This document shows positions 49,616 to 58,096 of a stretch of DNA of 64,000 nt, piece after piece. This DNA comes from Streptomyces sp. C10-9-1 (GTDB taxonomy: Bacteria > Actinomycetota > Actinomycetes > Streptomycetales > Streptomycetaceae), in assembly GCF_024497955.1 (NCBI RefSeq), contig NZ_JANHKP010000017.1:62001-126000 (forward strand). Reading direction: 5' to 3'. Both the position numbers and the translations under genes were made by a program. Below the pieces are notes generated by a model, which worked only from the letters and a program-made list of their open reading frames with translations, did not search any database and was not told the origin of the DNA. Position 1 is the first letter of the stretch. Each line of letters starts with the position of its first letter.

Positions 49616-52210
49616 CTACGGGGCGCGCCGCTCCTGGCGGGCCTTGGTGAAGCGTGTTGCCTCGGCCGTGGAGGGGTCCTCGGGCCACGGGTGCCTGGGG
49701 TAGCGGCCGCGCAGCTCGGCCCGCACCGCCCGGTAGCCCTCCTGCCAGAACGAGGCGAGGTCGGATGTCACCGCCGCCGGGCGCCCGGCGGGCGACAGCA
49801 GGTGCACCACGACCGGAACTCCCGCGATCCGCGGCGTCTCGCGGAGGCCGAACAGCTCCTGGAGCTTCACCGCCAGGACGGGCTGGTCCCCGGCGTAGTC
49901 CACGCGGACGCGCGATCCGCTCGGCACCTCCAGACGCTCCGGTGCCAACGCGTCCAGCCGGGACGCCTCGCCCGAGGCCCACGGCAGCAGCCGCCGCAGC
50001 GCCTCCCCGGCGGCGATGCGCCCGAGGTCCGCCCTCCGCCGGGCCCGTGACAGCTCGGGCTCCAGCCACTCCTCGCACCGGGAGAGCAAGGCCTCGTCCG
50101 ACACCTCCGGCCAGGGCGGCCCCAGCACCCGGTGGAGGAACGCCAGGCGCTGGCGCAGTCCCTCCGCCTCCCCGGTCCAGCGCAGCAGCCCGCAGCCCTC
50201 CCGCCGCAAGCCGTCCAGCAGGGCCCGCCGAACCAGCCCGGCGTCCGGTGTGGGGAGGGGAGCGGTGGCCAACTCCACCGCCCCCAGCCGTTCCACGCGC
50301 CGCGCCACGACGTCGCCGCCCTCCCAGCCCACCTCCTCGACCTCCGTCAGCAGGTGCGCCGCCGCCGCGCGGGCAGCCCCCTCGGTGACCGCCGCCGCCA
50401 GCCGCACCCGAGCCGACGCGGCCGACACCGGACGGTCCGCCACCGCCACCGCGAGCCACGGCTCACCGCGCAGGGGGGATGCGGCCCCGAGCTCCGCACG
50501 GGTTCCCGACGCCATCAGGAAGGTGCCTGCGCCGCGTGAGGAGGCGACCCGCTCAGGGAAGGCGAGGGCGGCGACCAGGCCGACGGCCGCCTCCCTGTTC
50601 CCGGCCCCCCGCCCCTCTCCTGCTGACTCCGGCGTCCCGGACCGTCCGGAGCGGGCATCCGGGGGCAGGGCGGCCAGCGCTCCCTCCAGGCGGCGGGCCT
50701 CCGCCCGCCAGCGTGCCGCGTAGGCGTCCCCGCCTCGCCCCGCCGCGCGCCACGCGCCGGCCAGGTCGTCGCCGTACTCCCGGGGCGGCTCCTCGCTGAG
50801 CAGGGCCACGGCCTCGGCGGTGCGGCGCGCGCCCAGCTGCTCGGAACCGTCCAGAAGGGCCCTCGCCAGCCGCGGATGGACGCCCAGGCGGGACATCGCC
50901 GCGCCCCTCCGCGTCGCCCTGCCTTCCGCGTCGACCGCCCCCACGGCCGTGAGGACGGAGCGGGCGGCCGCCATGGCCCCGGCGGGCGGTGCGTCCGGCA
51001 GCGCCAGACCCGCCGCCTCCGGGTCGCCCCAGCACGCCACCCGCAGGGCGAAGGCCGCCAGGTCCGCCACCGCGATCTCCGGGGAGGGGAAGCGGGGCCT
51101 GCGGGCGTCGTCGGCAGCCGACCAGCAGCGGTAGACGACTCCCGGCGCCTCACGTCCTGCGCGCCCGGCCCGCTGCTCGGCGGCCGCCGCCGAGACGGGA
51201 ACCGTGGCCAGCGAGCCGAGACCCCGGGCATGGTCCACGCGTGGCTCGCGGGCCAGACCCGAGTCCACGACGACGCGGACCCCGGGCACGGTGAGGCTCG
51301 ATTCGGCCACCGAGGTCGCCAGGACCACCCGCCGCCGCTCGCCGCCGCGCAGCACCGCCTCCTGGACGCCGGCCGGGGCCCGGCCGTGCAACTGGAGCAC
51401 CTCGGCGCCCGTCCCTTCCAGCAGGCCCGCCGTGCGGGCGATCTCGCCCGTCCCGGGGAGGAAGCAGAGCACGTCCCCGGTGTGCTCGTGGAGGGCGCGA
51501 CGCACCGTGGCCGCGACGTGCCTCAGCAACTGCGGATCCACCCGGGTGCCGTGGGCGGGACGGATGCCCGGGGGAGGGGGAGCGGACCGGAACTCCACGC
51601 CGTGGCTCTCGCCCCCGCTGCGGACCACCGGTGCCGGTGGGCCCGCCTCCGGGGACAGCAGGCGGGACCAGGTGCCCGTGTCGCTCGTCGCCGAGGCGGC
51701 CACCAGCCCCAGGTCCGGCCGCAGGGTGGCGCGGACGTCGACGAGGAAGGCCAGGGCGGTGTCGGCGTCCAGGTGGCGCTCGTGGCACTCGTCCAGGAGC
51801 ACGGTGCCGACCCCCGGCAGCTCGGGGTCTCGCTGGAGCCGCTGGAGCAGCACCCCCGTGGTGACCACCTCGACGCGGGTGCCCGTGCCGACGCGCCGCT
51901 CACCGCGCACCGAGAAGCCGACGTCGCCGCCCACCTCCTGCCCGAGGAGCCAGGCCATCCGGCGGGCTGCGGCCCGCACCGCCATCCTGCGCGGTTCGGC
52001 CACGATCACGGAGCGAGCCGCGGCTCCCGACGGCCCGCCCGCCGCCGGGCCCGCCCCTATGAGGCCCGCGAGCGCGAGCGGCACCAGCGTGGTCTTGCCG
52101 GTGCCGGGCGGGGCGTGGAGCACCGCGACACCCTGTGCGTCGAGCGCGGCGAGCAACTCGGGCACGGCACGGCGGACGGGCAGGCGGTCGAGTACGTCGG
52201 TTCGGATCAC
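49616..52210 (-). CDS. hrpB: ATP-dependent helicase HrpB
   Basis: The 864-residue DEAH/RHA-type RNA helicase has motif I APPGTGKTTLVPLAL, II DECHERHLDAD, III SATSDT, a post-motif-IV block ATSVAESSLTVPGVRVVVDS and VI QRAGRAGRE. An HA2/helicase-associated region and the HrpB-specific C-terminal domain follow, including VRVDYAGDQPVLAVKLQELF and VVHLLSPAGRPAAVTSDLAS. The motif II His and the C-terminus distinguish HrpB from HrpA. Its physiological RNA is not established. GTG 52210 begins VIRTDVLDRLPVRR, and an upstream ATG would add 21 residues of unlike sequence. It is downstream of the methyltransferase gene on the same strand. Confidence 0.93.
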   Translation of the reverse strand: MIRTDVLDRLPVRRAVPELLAALDAQGVAVLHAPPGTGKTTLVPLALAGLIGAGPAAGGPSGAAARSVIVAEPRRMAVRAAARRMAWLLGQEVGGDVGFSVRGERRVGTGTRVEVVTTGVLLQRLQRDPELPGVGTVLLDECHERHLDADTALAFLVDVRATLRPDLGLVAASATSDTGTWSRLLSPEAGPPAPVVRSGGESHGVEFRSAPPPPGIRPAHGTRVDPQLLRHVAATVRRALHEHTGDVLCFLPGTGEIARTAGLLEGTGAEVLQLHGRAPAGVQEAVLRGGERRRVVLATSVAESSLTVPGVRVVVDSGLAREPRVDHARGLGSLATVPVSAAAAEQRAGRAGREAPGVVYRCWSAADDARRPRFPSPEIAVADLAAFALRVACWGDPEAAGLALPDAPPAGAMAAARSVLTAVGAVDAEGRATRRGAAMSRLGVHPRLARALLDGSEQLGARRTAEAVALLSEEPPREYGDDLAGAWRAAGRGGDAYAARWRAEARRLEGALAALPPDARSGRSGTPESAGEGRGAGNREAAVGLVAALAFPERVASSRGAGTFLMASGTRAELGAASPLRGEPWLAVAVADRPVSAASARVRLAAAVTEGAARAAAAHLLTEVEEVGWEGGDVVARRVERLGAVELATAPLPTPDAGLVRRALLDGLRREGCGLLRWTGEAEGLRQRLAFLHRVLGPPWPEVSDEALLSRCEEWLEPELSRARRRADLGRIAAGEALRRLLPWASGEASRLDALAPERLEVPSGSRVRVDYAGDQPVLAVKLQELFGLRETPRIAGVPVVVHLLSPAGRPAAVTSDLASFWQEGYRAVRAELRGRYPRHPWPEDPSTAEATRFTKARQERRAP

Positions 52211-52528
52211 GCCCTCAGTCTGGTACGGCCGGCAGCGGCGCGGGCGCACTTGTCCACAGGCTCCGTGTGCCATCGGATCGTATGATCATCGGCTCTCCGG
52301 GCGAGTGGCCCGAGGCCGCCGGCCCGCACCGTCCGCCGAGGGCGTCCCGTCCGTCCCGGCACACCGCGCCCTCCGCCCGGCGACCGCGCCGCGGGTCCTC
52401 CGCCGCGGGTCCCGTCTCCCGCCACGGCGCCCTCGGCCGCGGGCCCGCCCCACCGGCGCCCGCGTCCCGGGACCCGGACCGGCGCGCCGGCCTCCGGGGA
52501 CCGGCGCGGTCCCGCGCGGGCGATCCGG
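52211..52528. other. Spacer between hrpB and the methyltransferase gene
   Basis: In this 318-bp stretch I find no convincing gene. A less GC-rich patch at 52272-52294 contains TACGAT on the reverse strand, a possible -10 for hrpB, flanked by two CATCGG copies. Confidence 0.4.
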
Positions 52529-53332
52529 TCAGTCCCGCTCGCAGACGAAGACGGCCGTTCCGGGGATCAGGTTGCCCCGCAGCGGCGACCAGCCGCCCCA
52601 CTCCTGCACGTTCCACGACGGCCACTCCGGCTCGACCAGGTCCACCAGCCGGAACCCGCCCGCCACCACGTCCCGCACCCGGTCCCCCAGGGTCCGGTGG
52701 TGCTCCACGTAGACGGCCTCGCCCCGCTCGTCCTGCTCCACGTAGGGCGTCCGGTCGAAGTAGGAGGCGGCCACCGACAGGCCCTCCGGGCCGGGCTCGT
52801 CGGGGAAGGCCCAGCGGATCGGGTGCGTCACCGAGAAGACCCAGCGCCCACCGGGCCGCAGCACCCGCCGCACCTCGCGGAAGACCGCGACCGGGTCGGC
52901 CACGAACGGGACCGCGCCGTAGGCGGAGCAGGCGAGGTCGAAGGAGCCGTCCGCGAAGGGCAGGGCGCCAGCGTCCGCCTCCACCAGCGACACGTCCCCG
53001 CTGATACGCAGGGCGTGCTGGAGCTGCCGGTGGGAGAGGTCGAGGGCCACGGGCCGGGCCCCCCGGGCGGCCAGCCAGCGCGAGCACTGGGCGGCGCCGG
53101 CGCCGATCTCCAGGACGTCGAGCCCCGAGAGCGAGGCGACCGGTCCCAGCAGGGCGGCCTCCTCCTCGTCGAGCCCCTCGGGCCCCCACACGAACCGGCC
53201 GTCCCCGAGGAAGGCGCCGTGCTCGCGCTGGTACTCGTCCGCGTTCCGGTCCCACCAGCCGCGGTTCGCCCGGCTGCTCTCCGCGTCCCCCGCGTCACGG
53301 CGGGTGGCTTCCGGTTCGAAATCTTGGCTCAT
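52529..53332 (-). CDS. Class I SAM-dependent methyltransferase
   Basis: The 267-residue protein has a Rossmann methyltransferase fold: motif I VLEIGAGAAQCSRWLA, acidic end of beta-2 in VALDLSHRQ, VEADAGALPFADGSFDLA as motif II/IV, and the post-motif block LRPGGRWVFSVTHPIRW. The N-terminus NRGWWDRNADEYQREHGAFL is typical of a group common in actinobacteria. The substrate is unknown. ATG 53332 (MSQDF) is chosen. GTG 53338 is in frame. A -10-like TACAAC at 53343-53348 on the reverse strand would make either start leaderless. It is divergent from rpsA. Confidence 0.87.
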   Translation of the reverse strand: MSQDFEPEATRRDAGDAESSRANRGWWDRNADEYQREHGAFLGDGRFVWGPEGLDEEEAALLGPVASLSGLDVLEIGAGAAQCSRWLAARGARPVALDLSHRQLQHALRISGDVSLVEADAGALPFADGSFDLACSAYGAVPFVADPVAVFREVRRVLRPGGRWVFSVTHPIRWAFPDEPGPEGLSVAASYFDRTPYVEQDERGEAVYVEHHRTLGDRVRDVVAGGFRLVDLVEPEWPSWNVQEWGGWSPLRGNLIPGTAVFVCERD

Positions 53333-53467
53333 CGTCACCGTCGTTGTAGTTTGCGTACCGCGCAGCCGGGCCGGAGAGGTCCGCGCCGCGCGGGGCTGCC
53401 GTGGCCTCGGTGAACACGAGTTGTGCCGGATATGCGGCGCTGCGTCCCCGGTGGGCCGCTTCGCGCA

Positions 53468-53496
53468 TTGACCGTCTCCTGCTGCCCCCGTATGCT
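53468..53496 (+). promoter_or_regulatory. Strong vegetative promoter of rpsA
   Basis: TTGACC (53468-53473), exactly 17 nt, then TATGCT (53491-53496) is the best consensus promoter in the window, fitting the principal sigma factor HrdB. Transcription would start near 53503. Confidence 0.8.
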
Positions 53497-53502
53497 ACAA
53501 GT

Positions 53503-53693
53503 TGCGCTGCGGGCCTGCGTGCCTCAGACGGAGCAGGCCGCGCTCGCATCTGTATGTATGTCCCCTCGGTTCACGAGGCGCCCCGGATTCCCGGACGGCG
53601 CTTCCTAGGCTGTCCGGCTTCTGCAGCTGCGATACGGGCTCACGGCGTAGCAGTACCTACGACTTCAATGTCCGTACCGGAGCCCTTTCCCAC
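53503..53693 (+). other. Predicted rpsA mRNA leader, about 190 nt
   Basis: The long leader includes a GCGCC-CCGG...CCGG-GGCGC hairpin around 53578-53601. S1 represses its own translation through a structured leader in E. coli. A similar control is possible here but not shown. Confidence 0.45.
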
Positions 53694-55187
53694 ATGACGA
53701 GCAGCACCGAGACCACCGCCACCACCCCGCAGGTTGCGGTCAACGACATCGGTAACGAGGAAGCCTTCCTCGCCGCGATCGACGAGACGATCAAGTACTT
53801 CAACGACGGCGACATCGTCGACGGCGTCATCGTGAAGGTCGACCGGGACGAGGTCCTGCTCGACATCGGTTACAAGACCGAAGGTGTCATCCCGAGCCGC
53901 GAGCTCTCGATCAAGCACGACGTCGACCCGAACGAGGTCGTCAAGGTCGGCGACGAGATCGAGGCCCTCGTCCTCCAGAAGGAGGACAAGGAAGGCCGCC
54001 TGATCCTCTCGAAGAAGCGCGCCCAGTACGAGCGTGCCTGGGGCACCATCGAGAAGATCAAGGAAGAGGACGGCATCGTCACCGGTACCGTCATCGAGGT
54101 CGTCAAGGGTGGTCTCATCCTCGACATCGGCCTCCGCGGCTTCCTTCCGGCGTCCCTCGTCGAGATGCGCCGTGTCCGCGACCTCCAGCCCTACGTGGGC
54201 AAGGAGCTCGAGGCCAAGATCATCGAGCTGGACAAGAACCGCAACAACGTGGTCCTGTCCCGCCGCGCCTGGCTGGAGCAGACCCAGTCCGAGGTCCGCC
54301 AGACCTTCCTCACCACCCTGCAGAAGGGCCAGGTCCGCTCCGGCGTCGTCTCCTCGATCGTCAACTTCGGTGCGTTCGTGGACCTGGGCGGCGTCGACGG
54401 CCTGGTGCACGTCTCCGAGCTGTCCTGGAAGCACATCGACCACCCGTCCGAGGTCGTCGAGGTCGGCCAGGAGGTCACCGTCGAGGTCCTCGACGTGGAC
54501 ATGGACCGCGAGCGTGTCTCCCTGTCGCTGAAGGCGACGCAGGAGGACCCGTGGCAGCAGTTCGCCCGCACCCACCAGATCGGCCAGGTCGTCCCGGGCA
54601 AGGTCACCAAGCTGGTTCCCTTCGGTGCGTTCGTCCGCGTGGACGAGGGCATCGAGGGCCTGGTCCACATCTCCGAGCTGGCCGAGCGCCACGTGGAGAT
54701 CCCGGAGCAGGTCGTCCAGGTCAACGACGAGATCTTCGTCAAGGTCATCGACATCGACCTTGAGCGTCGCCGGATCAGCCTCTCGCTGAAGCAGGCCAAC
54801 GAGTCCTTCGGCGCCGACCCGTCCGCGGTCGAGTTCGACCCGACCCTGTACGGCATGGCCGCGTCCTACGACGACCAGGGCAACTACATCTACCCCGAGG
54901 GCTTCGACCCCGAGACCAACGACTGGCTGCCGGGCTACGAGGCCCAGCGCGAGGCGTGGGAGACCCAGTACGCCGAGGCGCAGCAGCGCTTCGAGCAGCA
55001 CCAGGCCCAGGTCATCAAGTCCCGCGAGGCCGACGAGGCCGCCGCTGCCGAGGGTGGCAACGCCGCTCCGGCCGCAGCGCCGACCGGTGGCTCCTACTCC
55101 TCGGAGTCGGACGACAACTCCGGCGCCCTGGCGTCGGACGAGGCGCTCGCCGCCCTGCGCGAGAAGCTGGCGGGCGGCCAGAGCTGA
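53694..55187 (+). CDS. rpsA: Ribosomal protein S1
   Basis: S1 helps the 30S subunit bind mRNA and unfold structure. The 497-residue protein has four S1 RNA-binding repeats, near residues 37-106, 123-188, 209-277 and 294-363, exemplified by VNFGAFVDLGGVDGLVHVSE and VPFGAFVRVDEGIEGLVHIS. This is the four-repeat form of actinobacteria rather than the six of E. coli. A C-terminal tail (YDDQGNYIYPEGFDPETNDW, then Ala/Ser-rich) is actinobacterial. The Shine-Dalgarno sequence is weak (GGAG at 53679), as often seen for rpsA. Codon use is strongly biased, fitting high expression. Confidence 0.97.
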   Translation: MTSSTETTATTPQVAVNDIGNEEAFLAAIDETIKYFNDGDIVDGVIVKVDRDEVLLDIGYKTEGVIPSRELSIKHDVDPNEVVKVGDEIEALVLQKEDKEGRLILSKKRAQYERAWGTIEKIKEEDGIVTGTVIEVVKGGLILDIGLRGFLPASLVEMRRVRDLQPYVGKELEAKIIELDKNRNNVVLSRRAWLEQTQSEVRQTFLTTLQKGQVRSGVVSSIVNFGAFVDLGGVDGLVHVSELSWKHIDHPSEVVEVGQEVTVEVLDVDMDRERVSLSLKATQEDPWQQFARTHQIGQVVPGKVTKLVPFGAFVRVDEGIEGLVHISELAERHVEIPEQVVQVNDEIFVKVIDIDLERRRISLSLKQANESFGADPSAVEFDPTLYGMAASYDDQGNYIYPEGFDPETNDWLPGYEAQREAWETQYAEAQQRFEQHQAQVIKSREADEAAAAEGGNAAPAAAPTGGSYSSESDDNSGALASDEALAALREKLAGGQS

Positions 55188-55217
55188 CGCTCCGGCCCCG
55201 GTCACCGCACCGCTGAC

Positions 55218-55252
55218 GTACGGCCCGCTCCCCACCGGGGGGCGGGCCGTAC
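55218..55252 (+). terminator. Terminator after rpsA
   Basis: An 11-bp perfect outer stem (55218-55228 with 55242-55252) continues inward for about five more pairs including one wobble, and is followed by CGCTTTTCCC. It is one of the few here with a T-rich tail. Confidence 0.8.
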
Positions 55253-55360
55253 CGCTTTTCCCCTGCTCCCGCGCCGGCCGACCCGGCGCACGGCCCGGTC
55301 ACGGGAATGCCGCACCGACACTGCGCGTTGTCGCAGTCGACACGAGGAGGAGCGGTAACC

Positions 55361-56302
55361 GTGCTTGATCCGCAGGGACTGTACGAGTGGGACCCCAAGG
55401 GGCTCGCGGTGGTCGACATGGCTCTCGCGCAGGAGTCGGCGGGGCTCGTCATGCTGTACCACTTCGAGGGGTACATCGACGCGGGAGAGACCGGCGACCA
55501 GATCGTCGGCCACCTGCTGGACACGCTTCCGCACCAGGTCGTGGCCCGTTTCGACCACGACCGCCTGGTCGACTACCGTGCCCGCCGCCCGCTGCTCACC
55601 TTCCGGCGCGACCGCTGGACCGCCTACGACACGCCGACACTGGAGCTGCGTCTGGTCCAGGACGCGACGGGCGCTCCCTTCCTGCTGCTCTCCGGCCCCG
55701 AGCCGGACGTCGAGTGGGAGCGCTTCGCCGCGGCGGTCCGCCAGATCGCCGAGCGGCTGCGGGTGCGCCTCGCCGTCAACTTCCACGGCATCCCCATGGG
55801 CGTCCCGCACACCCGCCCCGTCGGGCTCACCCCTCACGGCAACCGTGCCGACCTGGTGCCGGGCCACCGCAGCCCGTTCGACGAGGCGCAGGTCCCCGGC
55901 AGCGCCGAGGCGCTGGTGGAGTACCGCCTGATGCAGGCCGGCCGGGACGTCCTCGGGGTCGCTGCCCACGTGCCCCACTACGTGGCCCGCTCCGCCTACC
56001 CGGACGCGGCCCTCACCGCGCTGGAGGCCATCACCGCGGCCACCGGGATCGTGCTGCCCGGCGTCGCGCACGCGCTGCGTACCGCGGCGCAGCGCACCCA
56101 GACGGAGATCGAGCGCCAGATCCGCGAAGGCGACGAGGAACTCACCGCCCTCGTCCAGGGGCTTGAGCACCAGTACGACGCGATCGCCGGTGCCGAGACG
56201 CGCGGGAGCCTGGTCGCGGAACCGGTGGACCTCCCCTCCGCGGACGAGATCGGCAGGGAGTTCGAGCGCTTCCTGGCCGAACGTGAGGGCGATTCGGGGT
56301 GA
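55361..56302 (+). CDS. PAC2-family protein
   Basis: The 313-residue protein belongs to the PAC2 family, named for a eukaryotic proteasome assembly chaperone and widespread in actinobacteria, which have a 20S proteasome. Visible family blocks are LVMLYHFEGYIDAGETGDQ, LLLSGPEPDVEWERF, NFHGIPMGVPHTRP and VAAHVPHYVARSAYPDAAL. The C-terminus is helical and charged. GTG 55361 has an excellent GAGGAGGAG site. Its place between rpsA and coaE is, as I recall, conserved in Streptomyces. A proteasome link is an inference from the family name. Confidence 0.9.
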   Translation: MLDPQGLYEWDPKGLAVVDMALAQESAGLVMLYHFEGYIDAGETGDQIVGHLLDTLPHQVVARFDHDRLVDYRARRPLLTFRRDRWTAYDTPTLELRLVQDATGAPFLLLSGPEPDVEWERFAAAVRQIAERLRVRLAVNFHGIPMGVPHTRPVGLTPHGNRADLVPGHRSPFDEAQVPGSAEALVEYRLMQAGRDVLGVAAHVPHYVARSAYPDAALTALEAITAATGIVLPGVAHALRTAAQRTQTEIERQIREGDEELTALVQGLEHQYDAIAGAETRGSLVAEPVDLPSADEIGREFERFLAEREGDSG

Positions 56303-56427
56303 TCGGCTAGGCTGCGGGCGCCGCCGCCGGTCCGGCAGATGCGTGGAGGAACCCGCTGCCGCAGCCGGTGGGGCCCGCCCGGCGCCGCGCGGGGCGGAAC
56401 GAGCGTCGAGCGTGGTGGAGGCAGGGC

Positions 56428-57030
56428 GTGCTGACCGTGGGCCTGACCGGTGGGATCGGTGCCGGCAAGAGCGAGGTGTCCCGGCTTCTCGCCTCGTACG
56501 GTGCGGTCCTGGTGGACGCCGACCGCATCGCCCGGGAGGTCGTGGAGCCCGGGACCGAGGGGCTCGCCGCGGTGGTCCGGGAGTTCGGCGCGGACGTCCT
56601 GCTGCCGGACGGAGCGCTGGACCGGGCGAAGCTGGGGGCGCTGGTGTTCGGCGACCGCGAGCGGCTGGCCGTCCTCAACGGCATCGTGCACCCGCTCGTG
56701 CGGGCCCGCTCCCAGGAGCTGCAGGATGCCGCAGGCCCCGGAGACGTGGTCGTCCACGACGTCCCCCTGCTCACCGAGAACGGCCTGGTGGACCTGTACG
56801 ACCTGGTCGTGGTCGTGGACGCGGACCCGGCCACCCAGCTGGACCGGCTGGTGCGGCTGCGCGGCATGGCGGAGCCGGAGGCCCGGGCCCGGATGGCGGC
56901 CCAGGCCACCCGTGAGCAGCGGCTCGCCGTCGCCGACATCGTGATCGACAACGACGGTCCGCTCGACGCGCTCGAGCCCCGGGTGCGGGCCGTGTGGGAG
57001 GAGCTGGCGGCCAGGACGGCGGGAGGGTAG
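56428..57030 (+). CDS. coaE: Dephospho-CoA kinase
   Basis: CoaE phosphorylates dephospho-CoA in the last step of coenzyme A synthesis. The 200-residue P-loop kinase has Walker A GLTGGIGAGKSEVSRLL and DADRIAREVVEPG for substrate contact. VVHDVPLLTENGLVDLYDLV and the lid motif RLRGMAEPEARARMAAQ complete the core, and a late ADIVIDNDG matches the family. It is the short form without the UPF0157 fusion seen in mycobacteria. GTG 56428 follows GGAGG. An upstream in-frame ATG at 56368 adds residues unlike the family. Confidence 0.94.
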   Translation: MLTVGLTGGIGAGKSEVSRLLASYGAVLVDADRIAREVVEPGTEGLAAVVREFGADVLLPDGALDRAKLGALVFGDRERLAVLNGIVHPLVRARSQELQDAAGPGDVVVHDVPLLTENGLVDLYDLVVVVDADPATQLDRLVRLRGMAEPEARARMAAQATREQRLAVADIVIDNDGPLDALEPRVRAVWEELAARTAGG

Positions 57031-57132
57031 CCGGGGCCGGCGCCGCTGACCGACGCCTTTCGCGGCCGGAATATCCCGTGCACCGGGGCATGTTGCAAAG
57101 CAGCAGCCGAGGGGAAGGATCCGAAGGTGCCC

Positions 57133-57495
57133 ATGAGCGATCCGGAAACGCACGTCATCGACTTCCGTGCCGCCGAGCAGCTGCTCGCCGCACGGGATCC
57201 GCGGGGTGCCGTGAAGCTGCTGGACTCCGTCATCGCCGCGCACCCGGAGAACACCGCAGCGCGGCTGCTGCGTGCCCGGGCCTTCTTCGCGGCAGCGCAG
57301 CTGCGGCCCGCCGAGCTGGAGTTCGAACTCGTCCTGGAGCGTGAGCCGGACAACGCTTTCGCCCACTTCGCCCTCGCCCGGACCTTCGAGAGGTCCGGCA
57401 AACCCGAGCAGGCGCAGCGCCACTTCCGTCTGGCCGCCGCCCTGGACCCCAAGCCCGAGTTCCTGAGGGCCGCGCGCTTCGACGACGGGGCCTGA
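57133..57495 (+). CDS. Small tetratricopeptide-repeat protein
   Basis: The 120-residue cytosolic protein is made of about three TPR helical pairs: AAEQLLAARDPRGAVKLLDS, ENTAARLLRARAFFAAAQLR and DNAFAHFALARTFERSGKPE with AQRHFRLAAALDPKP. TPRs are protein-binding scaffolds, and no partner can be named. ATG 57133 gives MSDPETHVIDFRAAEQ. A GTG at 57127 is in frame, with GAGGGGAAGGA positioned for either. Confidence 0.85.
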   Translation: MSDPETHVIDFRAAEQLLAARDPRGAVKLLDSVIAAHPENTAARLLRARAFFAAAQLRPAELEFELVLEREPDNAFAHFALARTFERSGKPEQAQRHFRLAAALDPKPEFLRAARFDDGA

Positions 57496-57507
57496 GGCGC
57501 GGCCCCT

Positions 57508-57534
57508 CCCCGCCCGAGCCGGTGCGGGGCGGGG
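57508..57534. terminator. Hairpin between convergent TPR and DUF6343 genes
   Basis: CCCCGCCC (57508-57515) pairs with GGGCGGGG (57527-57534) 13 nt past the TPR stop. The stem is 8 bp with an 11-nt loop. Confidence 0.5.
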
Positions 57535-57638
57535 GACTGCCGCCGGGAGCCCCGGGTGGAGCCGGGCGGCCGTGCGCAGTGCCCGCCGAGGGTCCTGCGG
57601 GGCCTCCGCCGCTCTCCTTCCGCGTTGGGTTCGCGACC

Positions 57639-57896
57639 TCAGCCGTGGTCGGGGTCGTAGGGCGGCACGTCGCGGCCCGGCTGGTAGTGGGGCCCCTGGC
57701 GGATGCGGTGCACCACGAGCCCCACGTCCACGACCGTGACGAGGAACAGCGCCGAGCAGAGCGCCGACCACCCGGGGTGGTCCGCCAGGGCGAAGGCCGC
57801 TGCCGCCCCACCGAAGAAGACCAGGCCCCAGATCCCCAGGCCCAGGCGCAGGCGGAGCGGGCTCCGGGCGTTGACCGGCTCGTTCCCGCTGCGCAT
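57639..57896 (-). CDS. DUF6343 small membrane protein
   Basis: The 85-residue protein has two membrane helices, near residues 17-36 (LGLGIWGLVFFGGAAAAFAL) and 42-60. A conserved tail follows: VHRIRQGPHYQPGRDVPPYD, recognisable as DUF6343 of Streptomyces. GGGAGGTGG lies upstream of ATG 57896. A longer frame starting at 58019 lacks similarity in its extension. Function unknown. It is divergent from the SPFH gene. Confidence 0.85.
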   Translation of the reverse strand: MRSGNEPVNARSPLRLRLGLGIWGLVFFGGAAAAFALADHPGWSALCSALFLVTVVDVGLVVHRIRQGPHYQPGRDVPPYDPDHG

Positions 57897-58096
57897 GGCA
57901 CCACCTCCCACTCCAGGGTGCACCCGGCGCGGACGCGGTTCCGGTGCCTGCCGGATCCCGGCCGGCGGTGCCCCGGCGCCTGCCGGCCGGTTTTGTGGGG
58001 ACGTGCCGCATCCAAGCACCGTATGAATCGCGTAATACAGGGCATAAGGGTCGTATGGCGCAGTGAAGCTGCGGTATCAGGGCAGGGGGTGCCCCC

